A stretch of DNA of 64,000 nt from Rhizomys pruinosus (GCA_009823505.1 VZQC01002896.1:3448079-3512078), one strand, 5' to 3'; counted from the stretch's first letter, positions 47,277 through 57,884 are shown. Translations and numbers: made by a program. Notes: a model not told the origin generated them from the letters alone.

Positions 47277-47510
47277 GGGCTGGAGAGATGGCCTAGCGGT
47301 TAAGAGCGCCGACCGCTCTTACAGAGGAACCGGGTTCGATCCCCAGCACCCACATGGCGGCCGAGAACCGTCCGAAACTCCAATTCCAGGAGAACTCCAG
47401 TTCCAGGGGAATCCGACGCCCTCTTCTGACCTCCGCGGCATTGCACGACACGGGTGCAAAGACCTGCATGCAGACAGTACATTCATACACATACAGAAAT
47501 AAATAAAATT
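47277..47510 (+). mobile_element. B2-like SINE, 17-bp-duplication subfamily (very fresh copy)
   Basis: CpG-rich copy ('gcggccgagaaccgtccg', 'ccgacgccctcttctgacct') with the duplicated block and intact B-box. Flanks of the whole B2-B1-B2 block look like a near TSD (TCCATATATT left, TCTATATATT right). Confidence 0.97.
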
Positions 47511-47664
47511 AAAAAAAAAATCTATATATTAAGAGCTTAGAATTTAAAGTTCATTTCCTTTCTAAACTGATAGTTAATTATTAAGTAATAATTTATTAAA
47601 TGTCATCATCAGTGTTGAATTTATTCCCTAACTTCAAATAATACATGTTAAAGGCTCTTTTCTC

Positions 47665-47875
47665 TTTCTTTTTTTTGGGGGGGGGGGGATTGGGTTCTTG
47701 AAGTTAAACCCAAGAACTCGTACACACTAGGCAAGGGCTTTTCCACTGAGCTGCACTCCAGGCATTTTCGTTATTTTTATCTTGAGACAGGATCTCCCTA
47801 GAATTGTGACCCCCTACTCAGATACTCCTGCCTCCACAATATCTGGAATTACAGTGTGTATATCCCCAACTTCAA
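47665..47875 (-). mobile_element. B4-like (ID-B1) SINE, antisense
   Basis: G-run, then 'caagaactcgtacacactag', 'gcaagggcttttccactgag' (ID-like half), followed by 'cttgagacaggatctcccta' (B1-like half). Confidence 0.65.
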
Positions 47876-47949
47876 ACAAATGTAAATCTAGTATTATAAT
47901 GAACAAAATGTATACCTTACAATATCTCACGCAAAAAGTTGGATGAACA

Positions 47950-48751
47950 AGGATACCTTGCATGGGTTGATAAGGCTGCTCTCAGAAGTCACGAGTTTTT
48001 AAACAAAAATCCTAGTCCCAAGGGTAAGAGGCCTGTCTATGAGTTGTTTGGCCACGGAGCCCCCAGAAGCTCATAAAGCAATAAAGGTCATGGCCATTGC
48101 TCTTGGTTACCCATCAGAACTAGCTAGGAAGAGCCCACTGCTGAAACACCATACACTCTGGAGGCAAGACACAGATGTCTCCCTACTGGCTAGCGTTCAC
48201 AGCACGAGATGGAGGTAGACAGAGTGCTAGGAAATAAGTCAGTAGTTTTTCTGGGATGTGAGCTCTGAATGCTGCAATGCTAACCTATAGTGCCAGATAT
48301 GCCCTTTGGTGCGATAGTGGAAAGACTGTTTAGGGGTAACCATTTTCCAGTTGGATTAGAGGCATACTCTACAGGAAGGAACACAGGCCTGGTACTGTAC
48401 ACCTAATCAAAACTATGGCTGAGGAGGTCACAGGCCCTAGGGCAGAAGATACGACTGATGTTTTACTGAATGTTTGTATCTATAGGCCAGTCCTGCTCTC
48501 AACCTGGGTCAGAGAAGTTTGTTTTTGCAGAGAGCAACAATTAGTGCAGACCCACAACTGGCCAAAGTGCTGAGAAAAGTGACTTTTGGGTGCTCAGCTC
48601 TAAACAGAACATCTGTCTCACCCCCTCCAAGCCTCAGGAAACAACCCAAAATGGGGGAGGAGGCTGTAGAGCTGGAGGAAGGAAAGGTGTGCTGTGAGTG
48701 CTGTCTTCCGGATATGATGTGGAAATCTCAGTGTATCCACCTGCACAAAAC

Positions 48752-48787
<36 letters not shown>

Positions 48788-48890
48788 ACAGGGTGAGGGG
48801 TGGAGGGAGGAAAGGAGAGAGATAAAGAGGGAGAGAAGGAGGTAAAGACAGAAAGAGGGAGGGAAGGAGGGAAGGAGGGAGGGAGAACTT
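47950..48890 (+). mobile_element. L1 Lx-type 3' UTR, old copy
   Basis: 'ctctcaacctgggtcagaga', 'aagtgctgagaaaagtgact', 'gggtgctcagctctaaacag', 'ctgtcttccggatatgatgt' and 'cacctgcacaaaacctgcac' match the remembered Lx 3' UTR order. It ends in (CA)n (48757-48790) and a purine tract (48790-48886). Confidence 0.65.
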
Positions 48891-49350
48891 TAACCAGAAT
48901 CTTCCTCAGAGGAAATACTTTATCACTAACATGAACTTTATTACTCTTCCCATAATATTACTTCTATAGATGATTATATTTTAGCTTACATCTGCAAGAA
49001 TTTTAGTTTTATATTCCCTAAAACTATTTCAGCTTGTTATATCCCTTTAAAGAAATTACTTTGGTTTATAATTAGTCTGGAAAATGATAAAACCTTAAAT
49101 TTTTGTGGGTGGTCCAGGATTCTTTGGATGCTTGAAAAACTATTGTAGAAATTATCAGAGGCCTAGAATTAGCATTTGTTTCTGCCAGACAAACATGGGG
49201 CACAAAGGAAATTGGCCTTCACATTGTCTGAATTGTTTGGGGGAGGCAGAGCTCAGCAATGCATCCTCAAGGACTCCAGGACTGGCTCAAAGCTCCCTGA
49301 AATTTGTTACATTTACTATGATTTTTGTGCCATCTTCAGTTCTGTACTAC
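48891..49350. other. unique sequence
   Basis: The plus frame 49105-49368 includes cysteine-rich text (FCQTNMGHKGNWPSHCLNCLGE) but no pattern I can assign. Confidence 0.35.
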
Positions 49351-49482
49351 ACTGATTTTTTTGAGTAGGGTTTCATGTAACCCACGTTGACCTTGAATAT
49401 ACCATGCAGCCAAGGCTAGTCTTAATCTTTTCTCCACCTCCCCAGGGCTGGGAATATAGGTGTGTGCCACCATGCCAAGCTT
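49351..49482 (-). mobile_element. diverged B1 SINE, antisense
   Basis: 'tttgagtagggtttcatgta' to 'gtgtgtgccaccatgccaag'. Confidence 0.8.
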
Positions 49483-50334
49483 ACTAAAGTAATTTTTCCT
49501 GCAGTCCCCTAAGGGTAAAAGGAAAGGATTGACTTGTGATTCTCTCTCACCCTCAGGGGAATCCCAGTTTTATATTTAAGAAGAATCCTCCTAAGTCCTC
49601 ACCCTGGGTGGGCCCAGGATCAAGTGATCAGATTCTTCAACTAGAGTAGGTAGTGTTCCCCAGCTTCTCTGAGGTCTCATTTTACTCTGAGACTCGCCCA
49701 CATGATTCTTGATCACACTATGCCTCTCATATTTCCAGAAATAGAACTTGCCTTGGTTCAATAAGCCTCCTATAGCAAGCAAATTCCAGGTGTTTAAAGT
49801 GTGTGTTTGGATGAGATCTTTTAATTGCAAATAACAAGCATAACTCAAACTACTCAGATAACTGGGGGTTGTAGAAGAATGTGGGTCCCAAGAATACCAG
49901 GGTATTCAATTCCAGACACAGGAAGAGAAGGTACATTTTATCAGGGGCCACAGAATAATGGGAAGGGACGGAAATAGCAGACTCTGTGGCATCCACATGC
50001 TTCAGACAGGAGAATCAGAATTACACAAGGACTGTTAAAATAGAATGCTGAGCACCATCCAAAGATTTAAACAGAGCCTAATAATTTCTGTTCCAAGTTG
50101 GTGCTAATGTTGATGATTCAAGGCTGTTCTATTACATCACAGCTTAAGAAATTCTGAGGTCTTATTACTGACTTTTGGCCTAATAATCCACTGACTATAG
50201 ATGTGAACTTAGATGTCAGCATGGTGCTTTCTGCCTCAGTTTCCTCACCCTGATGGCTCAGACTCCTCATCTGTCCAACAAGGAAAATAGTAGGACTTGG
50301 CTCAGGGGGTTTGTTTGCATAATGGTTACTTTTC
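49483..50334. other. unique sequence
   Basis: Nothing recognised. Confidence 0.4.
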
Positions 50335-50630
50335 TCATTGCTATGACAAAATAGTAGACAAAGCAACTTAAAGCAGGGAATAGTTCAGCTCACAGTCCCA
50401 GGATGCATTCCATCATGGCAAGGAAGTCATGACAGCAACAGCAGGAGGTACTGGTTGCATCTCACCCACAGTCAGGACTGCCAGAATTCTGCTTGCTCCC
50501 TCCCTTCTGTCAGGGGCCCCAGCCTACGGATGATGCTGCCATATTTAGTGTGAGTCTTCCCACCTTAATTAACCCAACATGGAAACTCCCTCACAAACGG
50601 TCCCAGAGGTATGCCTGCTAGGTGACTGAC
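50335..50630. repeat. probable old interspersed repeat, unclassified
   Basis: 'cattgctatgacaaaatagt' to 'ccttaattaacccaacatgg' is reminiscent of a rodent medium-copy repeat related to the arms that follow. Confidence 0.4.
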
Positions 50631-51038
50631 CTAGTTTGCTTTCAATTGCTATGACAAAACACTCTGACCAATACCAATTTGGGGAAGAAAGGGTTTATTC
50701 ATCTTACATCTCCCAGGTAACAGTTCACCACTGAGGAAGCCCAAGGTAGGAACTCAGGGCAGGAACCTGGAGGCAGGAGCTGAAGCACAGGCCATGGAGG
50801 AATGCTTCTTACTGGTTTGGTTCCCTGGTCCATGCTCAGCCAGCTTTCTTATGCAATACAGAACAACCTGCCCAGGAGTGGCATAGCCCACAGTGGGCTG
50901 AGCCTTTCCACATCAGTCAACAATCAAGAAAATGTCCTACAGACATGGGTACATTCCAGTCCAATGGAAGAATTCACCAACTAAGGTTCCCTCAACCCAT
51001 GTGTGTCAAGTTGACAACTAAAGCTATCCAGCACAATT
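50631..51038 (+). repeat. host repeat, left arm
   Basis: About 408 bp from 'ctagtttgctttcaattgct' to 'gtcaagttgacaactaaag'. It matches 52179-52409 joined to 55855-56030 along its whole length, so the two are copies of one sequence in the same orientation. The family is common in rodents from memory, but I cannot name it. Confidence 0.7.
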
Positions 51039-52178
51039 GACCCTTGTCACACAAAAATGCATTGCTATTAAACCACAAACTTTCCATTTCTTGTCCTCAG
51101 GTAAGTTGTTATCACAACATAAGATAGTGCAACCTTAAAAGCCTCACGTTCCTTAAAAAATTCAAGAACTTTTTAAGTTTACAATCTCTTTTAAAAGTCT
51201 CTTAACTGTAGGCTCCTGTAAAATCCAAAACAAGTACGGTCTTATTTCAAAGAGATGAATCGGACACACCTAAGCAAAACCTAAGTGCAGCAAAGTAGCT
51301 CAGGCTGGACATCTGGGACTCACTCATAGTCTTCTGAGCTGCAAAGGGTCTTGGCAGCTCCCCATCTCTGACTCTGCCATCCACAGCACACACAACTCGT
51401 CTCATAGGCCCACCCAGGCCAACTCCATCCTACACCTGCTGCTGCCCTTGTGGGTCATCCCATGGTCGTAACATCTCCAAAAAGCTGGGGTCTCCACTGA
51501 AACTGAGGTTTCACCTTCACCAATGGGTTCTTCTGACCTCTCCTGGTGCCAAGCCTCAGCATGACCCCTACAATCCTAGGGTGTTCACTGTATCAGGGGC
51601 TGTATTTTTCCCAATGTCCTTTCCTGGTCTCTCACAGTGCCAAGCCTCAGTTGCTCTCTGTGACCACTTTATGCTTTCAACACCAAAACCATGCAGAAGA
51701 CTCTTACACATTACCAAGTCCTGTTTCCCACTTGAGATGGAGACTTGGACCTCCGCTGGACCACAGCTTCTGTGTGCTGTCCCTGAGGAAATACTTCCCA
51801 GATTCCACCACGGTGATATTGGTCTCTTGTTACTTACAGCTGATTTTTCAGCCCCAGCTAACCAGCAACAATTTTCCCAGTAAAGCAAAGGTTTCACTTC
51901 AGGTTCTGGTCTCTTCTTAATCACAGCTGATTCTTCAGCCCCAGCTGACCAGAACTCACAGATTCTCAATTCAAAATATCATACAAGTAGCCCTGATAGT
52001 CTCTTTTTCCCTTTGAAACTTCACAAGCCAGGCCTCCATCATCTATAACTCTTTCCAAGTTCCAAAGCAACAAACTCTAAGCACTCAATAGCTTTTCTAT
52101 GGCCCACAGTCCTCCCCACAAACACCAAGGTCAGGTCTGTCACAGTGATACCCCAAGATCCTGGTGCTAATTTCTGTT
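51039..52178. repeat. sequence between the two host-repeat arms
   Basis: 1.14 kb containing 'agctgattcttcagccccag', 'acaagccaggcctccatcat' and 'aataccccaagatcctggtg'-like text known from rodent interspersed repeats. Two related arms around an internal section is LTR-like, but no coding motif is visible. Overlapping frames at 51546-51969 on both strands carry none. Confidence 0.45.
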
Positions 52179-52409
52179 CTAGTTTGCCTTCAATTGCTGT
52201 GAAAAAACACTCTGACCAACCCCAACTTGGGGAGGAAAGGTTTTATTCATCTTACATTTCCTGAATCACAGTTCATTGCTTAGGGAGCCCAAGGTAGGAA
52301 CTCATGGAAGGAACCTGGAGGCAGGAGCTGAAGTACAGGCCATGGAGGATGCTGCTACTGGCTCGGTCCCCAGGCCATGCTCATCCTGCCTTCTTATTCA
52401 GTACAGAAT
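52179..52409 (+). repeat. host repeat, right arm, part 1
   Basis: Matches the start of the left arm up to 'tattcagtacagaat', where the ERV begins. It continues at 55855. The left arm at 50860 has the uninterrupted text, which proves the ERV boundaries. Confidence 0.85.
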
Positions 52410-52688
52410 TGTAGAGTGTTACACACTTGCAGAACAGACTTAACCTGTGCTCAGAAGCAACATCTGAGTCGGTGGTTTGATCAACACCTGATACGCTTCC
52501 AGAAGAAGCAGAGGATGATGATATATAAAGCCTGATCTTTCCCAAATAAATAGAGTTTAGCAGGAGTTCACATCCTCCCTGCCTTTCACCCTACTCTCAG
52601 TGTCTGTGTGTTGATTTTGCCATCTACTCACCTCCACTCCTCGGCTGTGACCTGAACTTCTTTGGCTGGTCCAGAGGAGCTTACTACA
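52410..52688 (+). repeat. ERV 5' LTR
   Basis: 279 bp from TGTAGAG to CTACA. TATA-like 'atatataaag' at 52521-52530 and AATAAA at 52545-52550. By hand alignment it differs from the 3' LTR by about 24 substitutions and four small indels (~9%), so the insertion is old but rodent-specific in age. Confidence 0.93.
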
Positions 52689-52690
52689 TC

Positions 52691-52766
52691 TGGCACCTAA
52701 CGTGGGGCTCACACCTACAACCCTGAGATTAAGAGTCTCATGCTCTGTCGACTGAGCTAGCTGGGC
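52691..52766 (-). tRNA. full-length tRNA-Lys(CTT) copy at the ERV primer site (pseudo-tRNA)
   Basis: On the minus strand 76 nt read as a complete tRNA-Lys with anticodon CTT (in 'gactcttaatc'), the A-box 'tagctcagtcgacagagc', a decayed T-arm ('ggtgtgagccc') and a 3' CCA. Against the canonical gene recalled from memory there are 9 differences, several at CpG or as G-to-A. CCA abuts the LTR with a 2-nt spacer, exactly where a primer-binding site starts. A normal site holds only ~18 nt. The encoded CCA and location show it came from the tRNA primer, not a gene. Unlikely to be functional. Confidence 0.9.
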
Positions 52767-52770
52767 TGCC

Positions 52771-52853
52771 CATATACAGCCCCTGGAACAGGCTTGTGCA
52801 CTCCATCAGCATTTCCATCTTTCCCCAGGGTCACTTTATCATCTATACCCCGA

Positions 52854-52903
<50 letters not shown>

Positions 52904-53640
52904 AATGTAAGCACCTTTCCCATTCCTGCTTGGCATGTGCCCAGTTGGCCCCCCTGGGCCCCCTCCAGTGCTCTGGTGTTAACCCTCGTGGTCTCACACC
53001 CAACTCTTTATGGCAAATGGATGTCACACACATTCCAGCCTTTGGTAAACTTAAATATGTCCATGTAACTGTTGAGACTTTCTCCAGGTTTATTTACACT
53101 GTTCTGTCAGGTGAAACAGCGTCCCATGCTATTAAGGTGTTGAAAATATCCATGCTACTCATGGGAGTTCCTTGGGAACTCAAAACTGACAACAGCCCAG
53201 CATATACTTCCAGTCCCTACAATGCCTTTCTCTCCTCGTGGAACATTAAACACTTCACTGGTATTCCATATAATCCTCACGGCCAGGCCGTCATTGAGCG
53301 GTCTAATCGCTCCATCAATAAACATCTCTCTAGACTCAGGCCTTTTCCCTCCCCATGGATCCCTACCTCCTCCTTACAGAGACACTCTTTACACTCAACT
53401 TCCTCACATTTGAAGGAAATGGAATTTCACAAGCTTATAAGCATTCGAGATCCCTACCCCGCCCTACGCCCCTCCCTCTCGTCAGATGGAAGGACCCTTT
53501 GTCCTCACAATGGAAGAGCCCCAAGCCTCTATTAACACAAGGCTGAGGCTTTGCTTGTATCTTTCCAGAATCCTCAGGGAAGCCACTGTGGGTACCCTCG
53601 AAAAATGTTAGAGCCTATTTGGACACAGACACTTGATCCT
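52771..53640 (+). pseudogene. ERV integrase remnant (pol 3' end)
   Basis: Zinc-binding domain: histidines at 52804 and 52816 (H-x3-H) and cysteines at 52927 and 52936 (C-x2-C), separated by a (CT)n expansion. Catalytic core: Asp in QMDVTH and TDNSP and Glu in VIERS, with 35 residues between the second Asp and Glu (DD35E) in the frame open over 52930-53535. Around 53345 the frame shifts, and the C-terminal domain (VRWKDPLSS) continues in another phase with an in-frame stop. No start, RT or protease. Non-functional. Confidence 0.93.
52857..52901. repeat. (CT)n microsatellite inside the integrase remnant
   Basis: About 22 CT units between the His and Cys halves of the zinc finger, a post-integration expansion. 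Confidence 0.95.
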
Positions 53641-53816
53641 CATAACAGCTGTAGTTTGCTACAGGAGAAGGGGATCCTCCAGGAAGCCTCTGTGATGCCA
53701 TTGAGAAATGATCAAGAAAAAGGGAACCCAACTTTTTCATGCTTCATATCTATGTTGACTGTCTTACTGTGTGTCTAAGATTCATGTAATCACGTTTTTC
53801 ATGCGTCTAAGTTTTT

Positions 53817-54052
53817 TTAATTTTATTTATTTTTTATGTGTATGAATGTACTGTCTGCATGTAGGTCTGTGCACCCGAGTCATGCAATGCCGCGGAGGTC
53901 AGAAGAGGGTGTCAGATTCCCCTGGAACTGGAGTTCTCCTGGAATTGGAGTTACAGACGGTTCTCAGCTGCCATATGGGTGCTGGGGATCAAACCTGGGT
54001 CCTCTGCAAGAGCAGTCGGTGCTCTCAACCGCTAGGCTATCCCTCCAGCCCC
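53817..54052 (-). mobile_element. B2-like SINE, 17-bp-duplication subfamily, inside the ERV
   Basis: Antisense full-length copy. TSD GCGTCTAAGTTTTT at 53803-53816 and 54053-54066. Younger than the ERV. Confidence 0.97.
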
Positions 54053-54250
54053 GCGTCTAAGTTTTTGTATGTAAAGTGTGTCTAGTATCTTCTCAGTCTA
54101 GGTTTTTGTGTGTGTTTATCAGTCATTATAATTGTCTCATGTTGGTTCTGCCAAACAAAGTGGCCACTTCAAGTTTCCATCTTTATGTGCACAAAATTAT
54201 GTGGCATGCCAGACTAGATATGCATATGCAAACTTTAAAACATGAATACT

Positions 54251-54393
54251 TGCCAGGCGTGGTGGTGCACGCGTTTAATCCTAGCACTTGGGAGGTAGAG
54301 GCAGGCAGATCTTTGTGAGTTCAAAGCCAGCCTGGTCTACAGAGTGAGTTCCAGGACAGCTGGGGCTACAGGGAGACCCTGTCTCAAAAAGAC

Positions 54394-54463
<70 letters not shown>

Positions 54464-54503
54464 AAAAAAAGGAATAAAAAGAAAAAAAAAAAAAAAAAAA
54501 AAA
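54251..54503 (+). mobile_element. B1 SINE with very long A-tail
   Basis: Full-length B1 (54251-54392) followed by about 110 bp of nearly pure A with a few T and G interruptions. Confidence 0.95.
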
Positions 54504-55170
54504 TTGGATACCAGAGAACAAATGCTTACTACTTGTTTTGTGTGCTCAACCAAAGTCCTAGGCATAAAAACATAAAAACCATCATATGACCCATCTATTT
54601 AAATGATTTTTACCTAAGTCTGTAAGTTTAACTGCATTCAGTACTAATTGTAGAGACACTGCTTTTCAAAAAGTTGATGACTGTGCAAAATTGCAGCTTA
54701 TTTTTATTTTCTTTTTCTTTTTCACTTCTGATCCCTTTGAAAGTCTTTCCTGAGTTATGTACTGCCACTTTTTTGGTGGGGGGGGTACCTTGAGATTCGT
54801 AATGTCAGCTGAGCTTGTATTCAAAAATTATTATTTTTCTTTAGTATACTCATAAATGATGATAAAAAGGGGTGAACGGAAGGAGTTTCTTTGGGGAAAA
54901 AGGATTCAGTTGTGCTGCAAGGTGATTGTTCATTGTTTTATTATCTTTCATTGCTATACTGACATCAGATGCTAAAAGTAGCCTTGAAATTTGGTTGTCT
55001 TCAAGTGTTGCAGCTGCATGATTTGTAATTTAAATACTTGCTGCAAATCCATCAAATATTCTGTTTTTACTATTGGTGCTGATGAGAGCACCTACTTGTG
55101 CATGAGCATTTCTGAAAATATCATCTTCTTTGCATTTGGCTCTCTGTCAGGTAAATCCCCATGGAGTAGC
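54504..55170. other. ERV internal sequence, unrecognised
   Basis: Should correspond to env or 3' non-coding sequence by position, but no env motif is visible. Confidence 0.35.
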
Positions 55171-55530
55171 TGGCTGGTTAGCCAATGGCGGCTAAGATCC
55201 TGTTAATCAGGACAACCTAAGACAGGCACAGTCAGATGTTGGAATGCCTCTGCTCCCACCCAGACAGACACTGTTCCTAGTATTTTCCTCGATGGCTGGC
55301 TGGTTAGCCGATGATGGGTAAGATCCTATTAATCAGGCCGGGTGTGGTGGCGCACACCTTTAATCCTAGCACTCGGATCTTTGTGAGTTCAAGGCCAGCC
55401 TGGTCTACAGAGTGAGTTCCAGGACAGCTGGGACTACAGGGAGACCCTATCTCAAAAAGACCAAAAAAAAAAGATCCCATTAATCAGAACAACCTAAGAC
55501 AGGCCCAGTCAGATGTTGGAATGCTAGAAC
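55171..55530. repeat. 126-bp-period tandem duplication, second unit split by a B1
   Basis: 'ggctggttagcc' to 'agatgttggaatgc' occurs at about 55172-55240 and again from 55298, interrupted by the B1, resuming at 55473-55530. Unit offset before the B1 is 126 bp. Confidence 0.85.
55337..55472 (+). mobile_element. B1 SINE with ~20-bp internal deletion
   Basis: TSD GATCCTATTAATCAG / GATCCCATTAATCAG at 55322-55336 and 55473-55487. The 'ttgggaggcagaggcaggc' segment is deleted. Confidence 0.95.
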
Positions 55531-55582
55531 TAAAGGCTCCCACTTTTGTTTGTTTGTTTGTTTAAAAGCAAAAGGGTGGATA

Positions 55583-55854
55583 TATAGAGTGTTACACACC
55601 TGCAGACAGACTTAACCTGTGCTCAGAAGCAACAGCTGAGCTGGTGGTTTGATCAGCACCTGATACGTTTCCAGAAGATGCAGAGAGTGATGATATATAA
55701 AGCCTGATCTTCCCAAATAGAGTTTGGCAGGAGCTCGCATCCTCCCTGCCTTTCACCCTACTCTTGGTGTCTGTGTGTTGATTTCAAGATCTACTCACCT
55801 CCACTCCTTGGTGTGACCTGAACTTCTTTGGGTGGCCTGGAGGAGCTTACTACA
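55583..55854 (+). repeat. ERV 3' LTR
   Basis: 272 bp matching the 5' LTR (TATA-like box at 55694-55700; the AATAAA is lost by a 4-bp deletion). Preceded by the polypurine tract 'aaaagcaaaagggtgg'. Its first dinucleotide is TA instead of TG. Confidence 0.93.
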
Positions 55855-56030
55855 CAGAATAACCTGCCCAGGGGTGGCACCACCCACAGTGGGCTGGGCC
55901 CTGCCACAAAACTCAACAATCAAGACAATACGTCACAGATTTGGCCACGGGCCAGTTCAATGAAGGAATTCCCCAATGGAGGCTCCCTTACCCAAGGTGT
56001 GCCAAGTTGACACTAAAGTTGTCCAGCACA
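55855..56030 (+). repeat. host repeat, right arm, part 2
   Basis: Begins with the duplicated CAGAAT and continues the host repeat ('aacctgcccaggggtggcac' to 'gtgccaagttgacactaaag'), matching 50861-51038. Confidence 0.85.
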
Positions 56031-56480
56031 GCAACTCTAGATCCCGTCAGGTTGACAATCAATACTGTCACAGTTTACAATTAATGAAACAAAAGCTGTA
56101 AAATGCTTAGAACAGTGCCTAGCATTTAGCAACACCCACCATTACTATAGTATCACTATCTTCCCTCTCTTACTGTCTCTCACACTTTAAGATATTCTAG
56201 CAGAGCACGTTGAGCAAACTCCAGCTGAAGCATGACTGGATTTATGGATTATCTCTTTCCAGTCTTGTGAGTTGATTAATGAATATGATGTCCTTAATTA
56301 AATCCATACTTCCCCCATTGAAATTCCCAAAAGAGAACCTGAGCAGTCAAGCTTGTCATTTGGTGCCACACCAAGTCATAGATTATCAGCCCATGAAGTC
56401 CTTTCCTTGGCCGTGGGCACTACCCCTGTCCAATAAGCAGCAGTAGGAAGATGTGGATCATGAGTAGAATAAAGAAGATG
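56031..56480. other. unique sequence
   Basis: Nothing recognised. Confidence 0.4.
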
Positions 56481-56482
56481 GT

Positions 56483-56640
56483 CAGGTGTGGTAGCACATG
56501 CCTTTAATCCCAGCACTTGGGAGGCAGAGGCAAGCGGATCTCTGTGAGTTCAAGGCCAGCCTGGTCTACAGAGTGAGTTCCAGGACAGCTGGGGCTACAG
56601 GGAGACCCTGTCTCAAAAAGACAGAAAAAAAAAAAAAAGA
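56483..56640 (+). mobile_element. B1 SINE
   Basis: Full-length B1 with A-tail. Confidence 0.95.
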
Positions 56641-57576
56641 GAAGATGAAGAACACTGTCTCCCAGAAGTGTTTATAAATGGGGAGGATTAACTTAGAAAG
56701 TTCTGAACATGGAGCAGACACTGTGATTGACATATCTGAGAAGTATCATTACAAGCTTGAAAAATAATCGTTACTCATCTGTTCTCATTAGAGCTAAATG
56801 CCCTGATTAAATTACTTTACATCAAATTACTTACAATTAATACAGACTTTGTTTGGATATAATTGAGTCCTCATTCATGTGTTTTACACATGGTCAGTTT
56901 GGATGTTATCAGCAGGAAGTATGGCAGTGCTTGTGTGAGGAGAAGGCAAGCAGCAGAGAAACGGGTTCTACACTAGGATGAAATTCAACTAAGTACCTTT
57001 ATGTTAACATTAGACCCATCAGTCAGGAAGCAGCACAAAAAGATAGTGTATATATACTTCCTAAGACTGGGATGTTCAGAAAGAAGTCCCAGTCCATATT
57101 ATAAACATGAGTATCACAGTAAATATTGATATGAATCAAGACAATAAACCATTTCCAAATACATTATTAGACAATAATTCCATTTAAATGTTTCAAGTGC
57201 TTTAAAATATCATCTTGAAATATTAACCACTGTACCCTCACCATTATACAAGTTGGGTTATGGGTCCATCATCTATGAGTTTATAGAAATCTCTACTGAA
57301 TACATTGTGTCTTTGAAATACATCATCCATATATGCATTTTCCCCTTCACCTTCTACTTCACCAGGCAAAGAAGTAGAAAATAACATGGGATTCTCTTCC
57401 TAAAATGTCTGTTAATACATTGTTTAGGTACATGCTTATCTTTCCTGAGTTAATTTTATTGTATTCCATCAGGTGATTCAAGAAGTCAGTAAAGGGAGTT
57501 ACAAATTACATTAAGCTGTAGATATTTGTTCATTACTTGAATAAGCAACTATATAAAGGCATTCTTCACAGTACAT
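56641..57576. other. unique AT-rich sequence
   Basis: Nothing recognised. Confidence 0.45.
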
Positions 57577-57589
57577 AAGACTGTGTTAT

Positions 57590-57731
57590 GGCCGGGCGTG
57601 GTGGCGCACGCCTTTAATCCTAGCACTTGGGAGGCAGAGGCAGGCGGATCTTTGTGAGTTCAAGGCCAGCCTGGTCTACAGAGTGAGTTCCAGGACAGCT
57701 GGGGCTACAGGGAGACCCTGTCTCAAAAAGA

Positions 57732-57764
<33 letters not shown>
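57590..57764 (+). mobile_element. B1 SINE, young copy
   Basis: 'ggccgggcgtggtggcgcac' with CpGs intact. TSD AAGACTGTGTTAT at 57577-57589 and 57765-57777. ~32-bp A-tail. Confidence 0.97.
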
Positions 57765-57768
<4 letters not shown>

Positions 57769-57884
57769 CTGTGTTATGTAACTTAAACTTTTAGGTATAA
57801 AGAATACTTTAATTATTATAGTACATAAAATAGAGCCTAAACAATTATGTAACAAGTAAGATAAAGTATAGGTGACTGACTTTA

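Larger units (their letters stand above)
52410..55854 (+). mobile_element. class II endogenous retrovirus, internally deleted provirus
   Basis: 3.4-kb provirus with two LTRs, lysine-tRNA primer-binding site, integrase remnant, a polypurine tract (about 55564-55580) and 6-bp TSD CAGAAT (52404-52409 and 55855-55860). Six-base TSDs and this primer fit class II (ERVK/betaretrovirus-like). gag, protease, RT/RNase H and recognisable env are absent. Later hits: one antisense B2-like SINE, two B1s and an internal 126-bp-period duplication. It cannot encode a virus. Confidence 0.93.

Noticed and set aside
51546..51969. Overlapping 100-133-codon frames on both strands
   Set aside because: They lie in non-coding repeat sequence between the host-repeat arms, with no motif in any frame.
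53836..54085. Open frames inside the ERV that might be env
   Set aside because: They are an antisense B2-like SINE inserted after integration.
54391..54565. Poly-Lys / poly-Phe open frames
   Set aside because: Translation of the long B1 A-tail.
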